The position numbers and the translations under genes are program-made. A model generated the notes under the pieces. That model worked only from the letters and a program-made list of their open reading frames with translations. It did not search any database and had not been told where the DNA came from. Positions 1 through 13,269 of a stretch of DNA of 64,000 nucleotides are shown piece after piece (positions within the stretch are counted from its first letter, which is position 1; every line of letters begins with the position of its first letter). The DNA is from Lepeophtheirus salmonis (Eukaryota > Arthropoda > Copepoda > Siphonostomatoida > Caligidae), in the NCBI RefSeq assembly GCF_016086655.4, contig NC_092584.1:7491907-7555906 (forward strand), in the 5' to 3' direction.

Positions 1-2280
1 ATAACGCAGAAATCACTCATCTCTATTGTGTCGTACATTTATAAGTTTGTATTGTACGAACAATTCTGCACACTAAGCCTCTCCTCCTCTACTTTTTCCC
101 TTGGAAAAAAGGGAAAGACAATCTTAGACTATAAATGAATATGCAGGCTTTTCTCTCGATACTTTTGTCTCCAATACATATTATATTTTGCTGCTATATG
201 CATAAACATATTTTGTGAATTGTTTAGTGCTAAGTGATTATATGATAACTAATTATAAGTGACATCTTAACTTCTGTAGGCTTCTATTGGATAACTTTAT
301 ATATAATTACAATTTTAAAACATAGTTTGTCTTAATCATCTTCTAAAAAATTTAATAAATAATAAATGTGTCACATAACAGTTCTTATATTAAATTATTA
401 GTTATTTTAAGAATAGTCATTAATGACAAAATAAAGAAGTTGAAATTTAAAAAGGAACTATATATATTTTATACTGTTTTTTTTTCTCGATATTTACCTA
501 TATATATATTATGAAAATGTATTATCATTTTAAGATTTGAATACAACACTTTTTGATAACATTGTCACTTCATTCTCTTTAAAATTTATATTTCTACTTG
601 AAATTGACGATCTTAATCATATTCAAACCTGAAAAATATAGCAAATACTAGTTTACATTACATCATTGCAAAAATTAATACTAACCTCGTAACTAAACTT
701 GATGTTGAACTTCTTGTAGTTGATGGAGTTTTAAGTAATAGATTAGGAAAATTATCTCAAAAATAGAAGGAGCAGTTCCAACTTTAAGAACTCGAGGAAT
801 TCAATAAGTTATTTTCAATTTCCTGTAGAGGTTTGAATCTGTTGTTTTGACTTTGAAGTCTTCTTTTTTAAAATATATGTATTTGGAACACTTGGATCAG
901 TACTTACAAATTAAATGTTGTTTTTATTTTCACATTCATGCTTATTATTTGAATTTCATTTAATATATTTAAGTTTCTAGTATAAATTCATTTCCTTATT
1001 TGTTAAAAATATATACGTAATAAAAATAAATGTATTGAAATTTTTTCATAAATGACTTGGGTAATTATATATCTCTTCAATGCTACGATATAACTATTCA
1101 TACTTCGTTCTTTTTCTTCTATACCTTGAAGGGCATAGTATGAAAATAAGATGCAAGTCCCACTATATATATATATAGATAGTGCCAGTATGTAGTTTTC
1201 TAAATAACTATATAGTTTTTAACTATATGAGATAATTTATAGATAATATTCTGAGTTCCTTTCTTTATTCCATTGGCACTATACTTTCTGAATAAAAATC
1301 ATGTTGAGTATATGATAGATATGTATTTTGCTAAAAAATAAATAAGAAATGACTAATAATTAAAACGATACACAAATATTAAAAAGTCCATAATGTCTAA
1401 GAGTCATAATTTATACTCTCTACTCATAAATTAAAATCCAACGCAATAAAGTGTATCATCACGCAACCTGGGATATTTCTTCACTTTCCGGAGTAAGGAA
1501 AAATCAGATTAATTTAACTCTAATGTTTTTGTGAAGGAACAGGGGAAAAAATGATGAAGAACATTATAATCAATGACCAAAACCAATGGGTTCTATAAAT
1601 ATTTGGAGTGGCAGCAGATTTACTCTGCATTGGTGGTTTTAATAACATGTTAAGGAAAAAATATTGAGGCAGGTTTTTGTCACAGACAGTTCATTCTAAA
1701 AATAAATAAATTTTTATGTTCCCTTCATTTCAAAGACTGAATATGCATGCTTCGACGAACCTTTAAAAGACCTTTTGTAGAAGGAAGATATATTTCCACC
1801 ATTAAATCCTCAAATACTTCTATAATTATGGTCAATAACGAAAGAGCATACAAAATTGTCATTTATATCTAAACTAAAAGAAAAACTGTATCTTAATAGA
1901 GTTTCAAAAGGAATTCAAACTATTTGGGTTGAAAATTAAGCTCAATTTTTGCTCAAAACTAAAAAAAGGTGTAGGTATTACACTACATATTTGCTAAATC
2001 TGTTGAAAGCAGAACATGTCTTGTTTTACGTATATAATAATAGTATAACTCTAAAAATAATCATCTTTTATTATACAACAACTATCAAACACAACCAACA
2101 AGAAGTTTCAAATATATATTTTAGCTTTTAAAAATTGTATAATCAAAGGGAAGGTATATAAAAAAGTCAGTAGCTATTGAGCTCATATTTAAGTAACATA
2201 AATTTATATAACTTTACACTATCATTTTAAATAGTGTCTAGCTTATTATAAACTGTTGGGACGCCTCCAAGCTATATAAA
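1..2280. other. AT-rich intergenic DNA
   Basis: I see no gene. Between about 1700 and 2130 one + frame is fairly open, with scattered stops, which may be the trace of an old coding sequence, but I cannot assign it. Short TA runs occur (for example around 1163-1180). Confidence 0.5.
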
Positions 2281-2331
2281 AAATGACTTCTTCTATCAAT
2301 ATTGCTTTGACCAATATAAAAATATCAAACT

Positions 2332-2565
2332 ATGAAACATACACATACTTCGCTTAATAAGCCGAAATCGAAGTTTATCAAGCTCGGAAGAGAAAAATTG
2401 AAACTCATTCTACAAGCCTATACTGGACATTCCCCTTTTCTAGCTCACCTAAGCAAGTGGAAGGACATAAGTTCAACGTTCCAGGTCTGTATTGAAGAAT
2501 TGCAGAGTGCAGACTATTTCAAAATAGATACTCTGCCTTATCTTACGAGAGACATCAAGCCATGA
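2332..2565 (+). pseudogene. Non-LTR retrotransposon (LINE) C-terminal fragment
   Basis: A 77-residue reading frame contains LKLILQAYTGHSPFLAHLSK, then WKDISSTFQ and CIEELQSADY. The pattern of a leucine-rich helix, a TGH turn, 'HL.KW' and then a cysteine followed by an acidic stretch is how the tail of Jockey/RTE-type LINE proteins and their linked RNase H regions usually reads, just before a zinc-knuckle-like C..C. One cysteine of that knuckle is replaced here by valine/isoleucine, and stops precede the frame, so this is a decayed 5'-truncated piece. The family assignment rests on pattern memory only; a protein search against retroelement polyproteins would settle it. Confidence 0.45.
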
Positions 2566-2569
2566 ATGA

Positions 2570-3775
2570 GGAAAACGAAGACATTCGTATTTTAAAATTT
2601 ATGAAATGTAAAAAAATAAAATTGTAATGTAAACTAGGTTTTAGAATCAGCTGTAGTAGCACAAATACCCCGTTTAGGGGTCGTGCTCGTTCCCTTTTAT
2701 TTGTAAAATTTTATTTTATGTATGTATGGCAAGCAGTAATACATATTTAACTAACTTATTATAAACTGTTAATAAATGTATATAGAATCTCTAATCAATG
2801 CAATAGTTTGATCATATCAGTTAATTGAAAATTGAATATTTGTGAATCAAATTTAATCTTCCTATAAAATAAGTTATTCCCCTTCTTGTAATGAGTTTAT
2901 GTACTTCAGTCATAAGTTTTCTTGCTTTTTTGAAGTCAAAATATGGAAAAAATATAAATAAAGTTATTGTATTCACTATTTAGTATTCAAAGTTATATTG
3001 ATACATAGATTGGAGTAAGTAATACAAGATAATAAGATTATGCTTATATGTGGAACAGTTGAAGCTAGCCACTTTGGATCCAAATCATCGACGATATTCT
3101 TCTAACATGACATCAATAGGCTCATGCTGATTGTGACAACTCTTTCTCAAAAACCGTAGTTCGTGTCCTATTAATCTTGAAGTCAGAAGGGCCCATTTCA
3201 ACTAATGAGGGAATCAGTTCGGTGTTTTTCATCGTCTTCTTTTTATAGTTCTTAACACATTAAAGCAAATACGTTTATTGTTTCGAAGCTAAATTTGACA
3301 CTTTGAATCCTATAGGACGACAATGAAGTAGATATTGTTCTACCTCATTATTTAGGGAGAAAGAAGGAATATTGAAGACTTGCTGCTGCTCAAAGTTATT
3401 TTTCTTTACTTTTTACGAGTCATAAATATGTAATTAATTCCATTATGAAGGTGGGTTAACTGAAGTGCTGACACACTCATATAGCACGCACAATTTCTCC
3501 ATTTTTATTATTATTATCCTTGAGTTCATCTTTACTACAGTAGGGTCCTTTGACAAAATCTGACGAAATTGCGACGAAAGTTTGAATTTTTTGCCAAGAA
3601 AAAATGCAATTATTCCGTTTATATCCAAGCAGCTAAGATAATTTTAGCATCATTGAATTTTTCAGCTAAAATTAAATAATAGTTATTATATAAAAAATAC
3701 AAAGTTATGATTTTTTGTAACATACCTGCTATAAGTGCTGAGATATAATAGCAGTCAAGACTTCAGGTAAAGTCT
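2570..3775. other. AT-rich intergenic DNA
   Basis: No recognisable gene or element. Short reading frames, including one at 3443-3628 on the minus strand, have no coding character that I can see. Confidence 0.5.
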
Positions 3776-3789
3776 GGACATATGATACA

Positions 3790-4255
3790 GGCATCTAAAC
3801 GTTTCGTTCAAATGATTAATTTCCCTTCCGCGTTCAGAGTTCATCAATTATTACAGTTCTGTTTCGCGTTTCGTTCCACGTTCCAAAGATAAGGTACGTC
3901 CACATACACCGTACGACAGAAAAATCCCAACATCCACTTTGATAGTGTCAGGGAAGCATTATTAGAGGACTATGCTTCAAGATTTTTTAACACAATAATT
4001 CAGTGAATATTAGCATTCAAAATAGGTGTCCCAAGCGTTCGTCTTTGCTGTATCAGCCCTTTAAATAATATTTAAAAAAGTAAAAAAAAAATATATATAT
4101 AAACTTTGATTTATTGAATTTATTTTAAGCACTGTTGGAACAGACGGCTAAAATCTCATTTTTAGCGTTCATGGTTTAAAATAATTCTGTTCCGTTCATA
4201 GAATGCATGTTCCATGGAACATTGTTCGATTTTGGGTTCTATTCACAACCCTGAT
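3790..4255. repeat. Possible non-autonomous hAT-like element
   Basis: The stretch ends with TTCACAACCCTG, the inverse of the CAGGGTTGTGAA end common in hAT-type MITEs, and contains repeated GTTCC/GTTCCGTTC blocks (about 3840-3885 and 4185-4230). I could not find a matching left terminal repeat, so the left boundary is a guess. Confidence 0.3.
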
Positions 4256-4356
4256 ATAATATAGCAACATATTCACGGCAAAATTAACTACCATGTTAAA
4301 ATTCAACTTGACACCAATAAAAAATGAGTGAAATTGGAATCAATTCAAGTTATAGG

Positions 4357-4680
4357 TACTGGAAATCCCTATGAACCCAGACAATTTGAAGGATATTTTA
4401 GAGGAGAGAAATATTAATGATAATAACGTTTCATTAGATCTCCTACAATCAGCTGTGACAAGGGAGGAGGGGAAGAAGAAAATATACAAGCACATTATGT
4501 AGAATTAATCCGATGTCGATTCCCAATTCTACTCTGAGTTCAACTAGGACTCACAATTATGATTCCTCAACAAATGCCTAAGGTTAATCTCCGTCTCTTG
4601 TGAGTACACACAAATGTTCAATCAAGTTAGTAAGAGAAAGAAAATTCATTCTTCAGATTACTAATTCCAAAAAAAAACAA
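4357..4680 (+). repeat. Dispersed LTR-like repeat, copy 1
   Basis: This repeat has at least four copies in the window (here, 8105-8370, 23345-23735 inverted, 11700-11905 inverted). It starts with the tail of a reading frame: DNLKDILEERNIN, then VSLDLLQSAVTREEGKKK and a stop. A non-coding block follows, with the shared landmarks CCCAATTCTACTCTGAGT, GGACTCACAATTAT and a CCGTCT..TGAGCACAC box. A coding tail followed by a conserved non-coding block suggests the 3' end of a retroelement (possibly the start of an LTR). I cannot name the family. Confidence 0.6.
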
Positions 4681-4699
4681 AAAACGGACTAGTAAAAAA

Positions 4700-6780
4700 A
4701 TTCAAAGGATTTACATAACTAGATACTTATATTCGGTAGATGATAAAGTTTAAGTACTAAGTAGGATTGTGAGTATTAACATATGGGATGAAAAATCCTC
4801 GGTTTCACACATAGATGGCGCCATTTAAAAAAAAATCGCCTCATTTACCTACCTTCAAAAGATACCTCTCCAAATTTCATGACTATCTGGAACCCATTCA
4901 TTGATCTTTTGAACAAATGAAGGACGAACGGGGAAAAAAATGAACGGCGTTCATTCAGATGTTCTTTTTCTTATTATTTATATCGGGTCACTTTTTGACT
5001 ATTTTTTCCGAAGATTACTACATCTTTTTTTCTTAATTATGATGCTGGCTAAAATATAGTTTGATATGTATATTGCAAAACTATAGATCTGATTTTGCGT
5101 GTACAACTTTCAATTACATTGATTACTTTCTATGTAATGTCCAACCACACAATTTGTAGTTTATTTACCAGTCGTCATAGCGGGATCAATGTTATTGTCC
5201 AAGTTGGACAGAGAGGCTAGCATTTGACTGAAGAGATCATTTGCAAGCATCAATAGATGAATAAAAGGAATAAAGGAAATAATAAAATTTCCTGAAGTTA
5301 TTGGTAGTTCAATGACAAGGGATTTGAATTTATTACGATTGTAAGACGCTTATCACTGAATTGGCTACAAAAAATAAGGCATTAACAGATCTGTACTTAT
5401 GGCGCCTCTGTACGTAATGAATCATTATTAATTATTACTTTTTACATAGTGCCTCTAAACTTGCTTTATTACAATTTTTTTTGTTAATTTAACTAAGCTT
5501 GGACCCACCATACGCTACTGCGACCTCCCATTCACGTTCATAGAATAAAATAGTGTTAAATCTATCACGACAGAGCTACTCTCTAGATTTTATGTCTCTT
5601 TTCATTCCTAACCAAATAATTTGTAGTTTTGTAGGAAATTTTTGTACAATAGTGCTCTGTAATTATTATGTCCCAATAATTATTTAATAAACTTAGAGAT
5701 ATAAATATGTTTTTAAGGGGCGCTTGCATACACAGCTTGATGAATGTGCCTAGCAAGCCGTGGAGGATTTATTATGTCAATATCAAATCATTAGTCATAA
5801 ACAATAATTTGCATTTACTAGTCTTTGAACACATAACTCCAGTCGATCTTATAGCTTTATCTTCCAGTTATTTAGATATTTTTCAGGCAAATAATTCCTA
5901 CAAGCACGAAACACTTGTTACATCAATACATGATACGTTTACTCAACTCTCCACCATATGACGTGTAATATAATTCTGAGGCACACTAATTAGACCCTTA
6001 TTAGTAGTAAGGACTGCTAAGGAGATGAACTGGGGTAATTTGTTCAGGATTTAATTCAATTCCCTTAAAGATATATCTATTCTCTTTCGCTGAGTGTGCG
6101 GAAAGAGGCAAATACATTTTAAATATGCAACACTATTTAACAGTGTTTTTGACCCTAGCATCTTATTTGGTGCTTTTGTTTTAATTCATGTTTCTTCATA
6201 AAATTTTACCTGTTCTCTTTGATTTTTTAAATCAAAATGTGTATTGTGTATTAGTTTAAAATGCCTGAAATGGTTGTTTTCTGTTGAAATAATGAAGGAA
6301 TTATGTCATTTCCTCGTTTTCGACTTGTTTGTCAATCCATGATCCATTTCTCATTTGTGGGCCTCAGGTAGAGCCAGTTGAAAAAAAAATGGAGTGGATA
6401 ACGTATGACGCTTCTACCTACTCTTGCTTCTTGTATTTAAATATTTCATTTGTGTGTTATTATGATTAGCTGTGGAATCGAACAGGGCCCATCCGAATCA
6501 ATTTGGCGCCCTATGCAACATATTTGCCAGTAATATGTATATATAGTTAATATCATACTCTCACATAAAGCTGAATATATTTTTTGCCTTGGACATTTAT
6601 TACATTCTGTGAAACAATATAAACCCTTAATAAGATAATAAATACGTGAAAAATATAATATAAATAGCCAATGCAAAAAATAAATTTAAACTAAGATAAA
6701 ACGAAAACTGTAAACAAGTGTTACAAAATAAATTCTAAATATTACAACCGCACGAGTATATGTATAGTGCATATCGTTGA
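4700..6780. other. Intergenic DNA with faint MITE remnants
   Basis: Around 4885-4960 there is a GAACAAATGAA..GAACGG..GAACGGCGTTC pattern typical of small hAT-derived MITEs, but no paired ends. No gene is recognised. The 84-residue frame at 5707-5961 has no visible motif. Confidence 0.4.
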
Positions 6781-6784
6781 TATG

Positions 6785-6960
6785 CTAAAGGCATCCACAG
6801 AATGGTGGTGGTGGGTGCTAGAGGGGCTGGCAGCCCCCCTCCCCCAAATCAAGGAATTTTTGAAAAATGAATTATTTGAAGAAAGGATGGGGAAAAAAAT
6901 TAAGGGTTTATTTTCTAAAAAAAAAGGTTGTTCGATCTAATTATGCTGTGGAGCTTTAAA
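6785..6960 (+). repeat. Dispersed repeat with GCTAGCCCTCCC-type core, copy 1
   Basis: The segment GGTGGGTGCTAGAGGGG, then a GC-rich CCCCCCTCCC box and AAGGAATTTTTGAAAAATG, matches the segment at 63860-64000 (GGTGGACGCTAGCCC, then AAGAAATTTTTCC). Related ends (GGGGACGCCC) occur near 24990 and 62512. It is a short interspersed element, probably a MITE or SINE; it is markedly GC-rich against its surroundings. Confidence 0.5.
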
Positions 6961-8070
6961 TTTGAAAATAACTCCTATGTCTAAAGTATATATAGGTCTC
7001 CATTTTTGAAATAAATGCGTTCTTATCATTTTTTTTCTAAAGGGGATGTTACATAATGGTGGAAAGGATATTGATGATTCATAATAAGTATACTCAAAAC
7101 ATATGATACTTCAAATGATTATAATCCAAATATATCTCCTTCATTTTGCTTTTATTCTTCTAAAACCTCTTTCTATGTATATTTTATAAAAAGTATACAT
7201 ATTATAATCTATTGTCTATCTATTGTTATTTATATTCACGCAACCTAGCGAGATTATTAAAATTAAATTGCTAAATTAATATTAAAAACTAAATTGACGA
7301 ATAATCAATCAAAATTAACCTTTTTAAAAGGCATTTTAAAAAAAGAAGTAATATAAAGTCTATTCTATAACTTCACGTATGACATAAATCACTTGAATAG
7401 AAAATAAAAAAGATATCGGCTTCTATGTAAGGTCCTTCATTTTACTCGGTTTTTTAGAAGTTATATATATTTTTGTATAACTGTAATCAAGATCAAGTAG
7501 TAAATAATTTATTTTTCAAATGCTGAAATGTTTATATCAATTTATATTTTTTCATTTACAATATAGTTCTTTCATGTCCAAATATGGCATTGAATCGTAG
7601 TTATAAGTTAAAAACTTGATTTTTAAAAAGGCCTTAAAGGCTAAACTAATGGTTATTTGGAAAATATCTAACGACACGAGCAGTGTTCAAAAACTGAATA
7701 TTGATCCATAAATAATGACACAAATATAAAGTTGATAACTTTATTATAATTGACAAATTAGAAACCATTTCAAAATGGAGAAATTGTTATAATGCGAAAA
7801 CATTTTTTATATAATTTTTACCTACTTCATTTTTTTAGGCAGTTATCTTTTTTCAACTATATCTACAATATAATATTTCCATCGAACATTTTTGTAAAAA
7901 AATTAACCACAAGTAAGTTATAAAATGATGACCATTACCACACTTTGTGCATTTAATCCATGTCACGTTTTCTTGACTCATCAACATTTTCTCAAGTGTC
8001 TAGGATGCTAGAGGGACAAATTATTTTTTCTAATGACATCCCCAATGATAAAATCTAGCATAGAATGGGC
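6960..8070. other. AT-rich intergenic DNA
   Basis: Nothing recognised apart from homopolymer runs. Confidence 0.5.
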
Positions 8071-8072
8071 TT

Positions 8073-8104
<32 letters not shown>

Positions 8105-8106
<2 letters not shown>

Positions 8107-8370
8107 ACATGAGATAGAATTAATCGGATTTTGATCCCCAATTCTACTTTGAGTCCAACAAGGACTTACAATTATAACTCTGCAACAAGTCCTCAGGGTT
8201 ACACCCCGTCTTTTATGAGCACACAGAAAGTTTCAATCAGGTTTGGAATATAGTTGAATCCGTCTTGGAAAGAAAGTTCACTCCTCAAGAATTAAATAAT
8301 AATGACAACGGCTAAGGAAAAGAAAATTCTAACGGTTCAGCTAAAAAAAACCCGGATTTTCATCATGTTT
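8105..8370 (+). repeat. Dispersed LTR-like repeat, copy 2
   Basis: This is the non-coding block of the same repeat as at 4357-4680: CCCAATTCTACTTTGAGTCC, GGACTTACAATTATAA and GGGTTACACCCCGTC. It is preceded by a run of about 30 A (8074-8104). It lacks the coding tail. The order and spacing of the landmarks follow copy 3 closely, including the AGGAAAAGA box near 8317. Confidence 0.6.
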
Positions 8371-8399
8371 TTATTACATCAGATTGTTACAGATTGCTC

Positions 8400-11300
8400 A
8401 GCTCTTCAAATGTTTTTTCTTAATGAAACCAAAAGAGATGGTGTTGAAAGGACCAAGTGATTTAATATTCATCACAGTTGTCAACAAATATAATGTAATT
8501 GGTCCAGATCGATGCAAAGGTAAAATTCGGTCTATTTGGGTACCAAAAAAATCGATTTAATTTAAAATTCTATCTAAATTGATTTTAAATATAAAATATT
8601 TATGACGCCGGATGTGTTTTCAAATTTTGAACACGGTAGAATGACGTCATAAATTTAAAAAAAAGTACATCTCATAAGAATTTTCATCCTGTTGTTCCTC
8701 CTTGAATACCAAACTTTGACTTCGAGTATCTCATGAGATGAATGTTCAAGTTAAGAGTATATTTCGAGGAGATTACATAGATGGTGTGTGGATAAGAAAC
8801 TTGCAACACAGTCAGGCTGACCTTAGGAGACAACTTTTGGATGAAAGTCACAACGGAGCCAAATTCAGTGTTATTGACTAGCGTTGAGTATTAACTCATA
8901 TTATTCCGATAATTATGTCTTCTTCTAGAGGTATTAGGCGTATTTTCGCGGCGAAAACCTGTACAAATCTATCAATCTTTTTGTTTCACTATTTTTGTAT
9001 ATTTATTTAATAATTTATGAATTTACCTTTTTTCCCTAAGAACAACTTTTAATTAATATATAAAAAAAAAAAAAAAAAAAAAACTAGTACCGTCATCGTC
9101 GGAGGGTAAAAATTTACACTAACAGTATTGTAAATTAGAAAAATATACTATATTATGTATTAATAGAACTTGTTTTAATCGAACTGCATCCTATATTGGC
9201 TCCTCTGTGACGCCATGAAAATAGCCAATAAATAGAAGCAAAGAAATCTCTTATCGGCACACCTTCTTATATTTCTTTGATCCCCTTGATCTTCCTTTGG
9301 TTCTAACGTTTGGAGAACACAAAAGTCAACTTAATCTGGTTTTAATGATTAAAAATTATCATAAGCCTCTGCCATTATAAAATTAAAAGCCTATTTAAAT
9401 TATAAATTCTTCTATATTGTGTGTAATATTTGGATGGATTACACACTGAATTATTCTGAATGTTATAAATATACAGAATATATTGTGTACTTTTTAGAGT
9501 TTGAAGGTCATTCAAATATTTATAATCTATGTAAGATCTTTGTTTAATATAATGAAGACATCATTGACGGTTGATACAGAACAAAAAAGAAATTACATAT
9601 GTCTCTCACAATATATGAAATCGAAAAAAAAATCGGTTCTTGGAACGAGACCAAAAAATATCGGTCTATAAAGTCAGACCAATAAATATTGATCAATAAA
9701 GTCATACCTAAAAAAATCAGTAGACAGTTTGTACCGAAAAATTGTACTAAATCGGTCCCCAAAGAATTACTTAAGACCGATCCTATATGAACAATCATAT
9801 AGAAAGTTCTCGTAACCCAGATTTAATACAAAAAATTCATTAGATATTCATAATCAGTGGGTCAGTACTCTTACGATTAGATATGGACTTTACTCCCGAC
9901 AAAAGCTAAATTTTGCTGACTTGTATTTTTTAATCAGATTTCAAAGAAAATCTATTAATTACTCACTGATTAATTATAATGTTACATAGACATAATATTT
10001 ATGTCTATGATCATTTCGCATATTGTGTATTTAACATTTTTAATCTTACGTTATGACAGTTTTATTGAGTAACTTAGAAACCAATTATAGACGCTTTAAT
10101 TATACGTATAGAATTACATCCCCAATTAGAATTTTTCACGAATAAAATTTTTGAAGTTAAGTAAGACGCTTTTGATACATTATCCTCATAATATGCCTAG
10201 TATACAAAAATCCATTATTTTTTCAATATATGGCTTTAGTGTTGTGTATATCACGTTCTATAAGTGCGATTGGCTTAGGCTAGATGAAATTAGAAAGATA
10301 TCCGTTTGAACACTCGTCAAAGAGGGAAACCAGCGAAGATAAAATAAATAATATTATACATTTTTTCTTCGATACAGGCGTAAACATAAGCATATAGCTA
10401 AAAATGTGCAAAGTGTTTATGGTCATGATTAAAGATGGGATCTGTGTAAAGAAAAAACTGAAAAGGAAAAACAGTTGAGCGTGTGTTTTTCTTCTATTTT
10501 GTTCATAATTTAAGTTAGAAGAATTCATTTTCTCAACCCAAAATCATTTAATAGGCAGCTGATATTAACAAGGATCTTAATTCAGTAGTACCATAACTCT
10601 CGCTCCCGACTTTTCCTTGTTCTCTAAAATAAATCCCATCTCTAGTACTAGCCATAGATCATTATTATTTGCCTTAATCTTGAATCTTATCTATTCTCAG
10701 AATGACGATATTTGCTCTGCATACAATGATCTTAATATTTGTTGCTGTAGAAAACCCGGAAAAATTTGTTATTTTTCAACAACGTATGGGGAAAAAAAAA
10801 AAAATTATCCTCAGAGGTCTCGTGATAGGCTGCCCATTCGTCAGACATTACAATTGTTCCGGGTCAAACGTAAAAACTTACTCCACAAATTCTGATAGAT
10901 AAAATATTAATATAATTCAGTGATACTTAATTATACTATAAATACATTAATTAAAAACATTAAAGCAGTCCAATTTTCCAATTCGTGTCATTCGCAATCC
11001 CTCCAAAAGAAAATGTTTTGATCCAAAGCAAGAACCTCGTATTGGATATTGACTCATAATGTTGTCAAGAATTCTATAAAATGACTAATATCTTTTATAT
11101 TAAGACTTCATATAGGTAACAAGCAAACAATTAAGTTTGAACAGAGGACATAATTAAAGACTGTAAACTAATCATACAAATGATAAAATTTGATTTGTCC
11201 ATATCGTTTAAATAAGAAACTTAATTTATATTGCACCATTAAAAATAAATGTTTTTTTTTTTAAGTTATTGATTATTTACTATGATTATATATTTGTTAG

Positions 11301-11540
11301 GTATAGAAATATACAGTAAAAGGTCTTGTGATTGTATAATCCTACCTGTCAACAACTTATTCCAACAATTATAATTGATAAAATCATCACAAAATAAATG
11401 ATAATTAATGTAATATAATATTATTTATGACTTATTACTATTAACAAATAATTAAGTTTGAATAAGGACCTTGATTATAGAATGTAAACTAAGGGTAAAA
11501 ATAATTCAACTAGGCATTGAATTCCCTCCTATCCGAGTTC
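8400..11540. other. AT-rich intergenic DNA
   Basis: I see no gene. A poly(A) run sits at about 9062-9083. Around 9630-9785 several GACC..ATCGGTC motifs recur and could be a decayed MITE. The short frames at 10617-10902 have no motif and end in homopolymer-rich sequence. Confidence 0.45.
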
Positions 11541-11699
11541 ATCGATGTCCAAGAAGAAAAATGCTAGTACGAATTTGCACACTACGACTCCCGAGATAAG
11601 TATTCCTGAAAGTTATTCTACTGTCGTTATTCATGCTAAATATAAGAAAAGTCGTAATCCTTACATAATTAGATATGATATCCTCTGTCCTCATTCAAA

Positions 11700-11905
11700 A
11701 GAATGGAATCCGAGAGAACTCACCCCCTTCCCTCCCCCAAATTCACAACTTCTTCAACACATTTCCTTCTACCCTCCTCCATTCCAACAGCTGAGATTAG
11801 CTGATCTAATGAAACGTTATGACATCTATATTTGTCTCATTTAAAACATTCTTCAAATTGTCAGGGGTATCATGTTGATTTTCGGGTTCTTTCTTTAACA
11901 TCCCC
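11700..11905 (-). repeat. Dispersed LTR-like repeat, copy 4 (coding tail only)
   Basis: Read on the minus strand this gives DNLKNVLNETNID and, after a frame change, NVSLDQLISAVGMEEGRRK. It matches the coding tail of copy 1. It explains the + strand open frame at 11545-11844 as mostly antisense of a retroelement relic. The non-coding block is not conserved here. Confidence 0.55.
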
Positions 11906-11939
11906 AAAATGCTCTCGATTATCATCACTGAACATCTAA

Positions 11940-12420
11940 GTAGTATTGTGTCAGTCCTTATGGGTTCGATCCATTCCAGTCATAGGACCGGTCCTTAAGA
12001 CCGTTGGTCCTTCCGACTATCATAACTTATTAAAAAATATGAAATATAGTTGAATGACATCATAAATCACTCAACTGTATAAGCTTTAGGATTGATACAC
12101 AACACTAAATCTAAGGTCAAATTGCGTATGGTCATGAATGACGGAGAGTAGGACTGAGGATTTGTTGGAGATTGATTAAAAAATAGCTACGCCATCACTG
12201 ATTAAATATACATCAACACCGTTGCTAATTAAATATTTGATGAAAATTACTTATCTTGATTTGAAAAATATGTTTTTGATACTTAAATAAAAAATCAAGT
12301 TATGTATAATACTGCCCTCTGTTTGCAAGATTTTCCCCTCATTCGTCTAGCGGCTCAAACGGTTCCGGTTCTTCTAAAATCGGAATCGACAAAGTCGAAC
12401 CAAGACTACATATTACTTGT
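11940..12420. repeat. MITE family with GTGTCAGTCC ends (decayed copy)
   Basis: It begins with a GTATTGTGTCAGTCCTT end, followed by GGACCGGTCCTTAAGACCG. Similar ends appear at 13050-13140, 19316-19440, 21037-21480, 24361-24556 and 24562-24892. A TGACATCATAAAT core (about 12054) parallels the GTGATGTCATTTCC core of the copy at 24361. The far end near 12345-12420 is degenerate. Confidence 0.4.
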
Positions 12421-12724
12421 CACTCTTCATTATTGTGCTTTTGTTCCTATGTAGAATACACTATGAAAATGTAATATATATAAATAAATTAGCTTAAATA
12501 TATAAGTCAATTTTCTGATTTTTTGTGTGTGTTTTTTACGTCGCCAGTGTGATACAGTTGTATCTGAGTTACAAATAGCTCAGAGCTTGTTATGGATCTC
12601 GAAAAGGAGCTCTAGGTAACAGAGAGTATTAATAAAAGAGGGAAAAGGCGGGGTAGATTATGAATCCAGATCCATTACTCAGCTTGTCGGATCCCTACAA
12701 TATGATTACTTTAATATTTCTTAA

Positions 12725-12860
12725 GCCAGTGTTTCCCAAACTTTACTATGCCTCTGACCCCCTACACTAATACATTTTTAGCTGAGGCCCCCTTTATACG
12801 AATGTGTATGTGTACTACGTACTTTTCAACAGTCCCCCTTTTTTGTAATGGTAAAATATA
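12725..12860 (+). repeat. hAT-type terminal sequence
   Basis: CAGTGTTTCCCAAACTTTAC followed by a 'CCTCTGACCCCC..GAGGCCCCC' segment is a classical hAT terminal inverted repeat and subterminal region. I found no partner end, so this is a lone or truncated element. No transposase is visible. Confidence 0.5.
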
Positions 12861-13049
12861 TTTATTTTAACTAAGTAGGTAGTTATTGGGGATTAAGTCA
12901 AGTTACTTTGTTTGCGTAACAATAGAGTTGACGACTAATATATCAAAGCAAGTAAATCTGGAAAGCATCATTCCTTCCATGGAGACAAGGTAAAAAACTG
13001 AAAAAGATGTGGATAATATAGTATGTCTCTATAAATCGTAAGCTTTAAT

Positions 13050-13140
13050 GAGTACTGTTGTGTTGGGCCTTATTTATTCAGTCCAGTCCAGACTTAGGAC
13101 CTTCCTATCGGTCCTTAGGACTCTCGGTCCTTGGAATTTT
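13050..13140 (+). repeat. MITE end of the GTGTCAGTCC family
   Basis: GTTGTGTTGGGCC, then CAGTCCAGTCC and several GGTCCTTAGGAC-like palindromic blocks, shared with the other copies. Only one end is clear. Confidence 0.45.
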
Positions 13141-13269
13141 TCATAAAAATATAGATGGATTATTAAACCAAATCCGATATATGAAATATGTATTTAGATT
13201 ATTGCACATGTCTTGCAAAAAATATGACTTTTTCATTATATTACGAATATATTATTTTGTTACTTAGTT

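Noticed and set aside
6465..6500. T-loop-like TTCGATTCC on the minus strand, possible tRNA
   Set aside because: No matching anticodon arm, D arm or acceptor stem could be drawn around it.
10617..10902. Two overlapping + strand frames
   Set aside because: Both depend on a run of about a dozen A bases for continuity and show no motif.
11545..11844. 99-codon + strand frame
   Set aside because: Much of it is antisense of the dispersed LTR-like repeat on the minus strand and it has no motif of its own.
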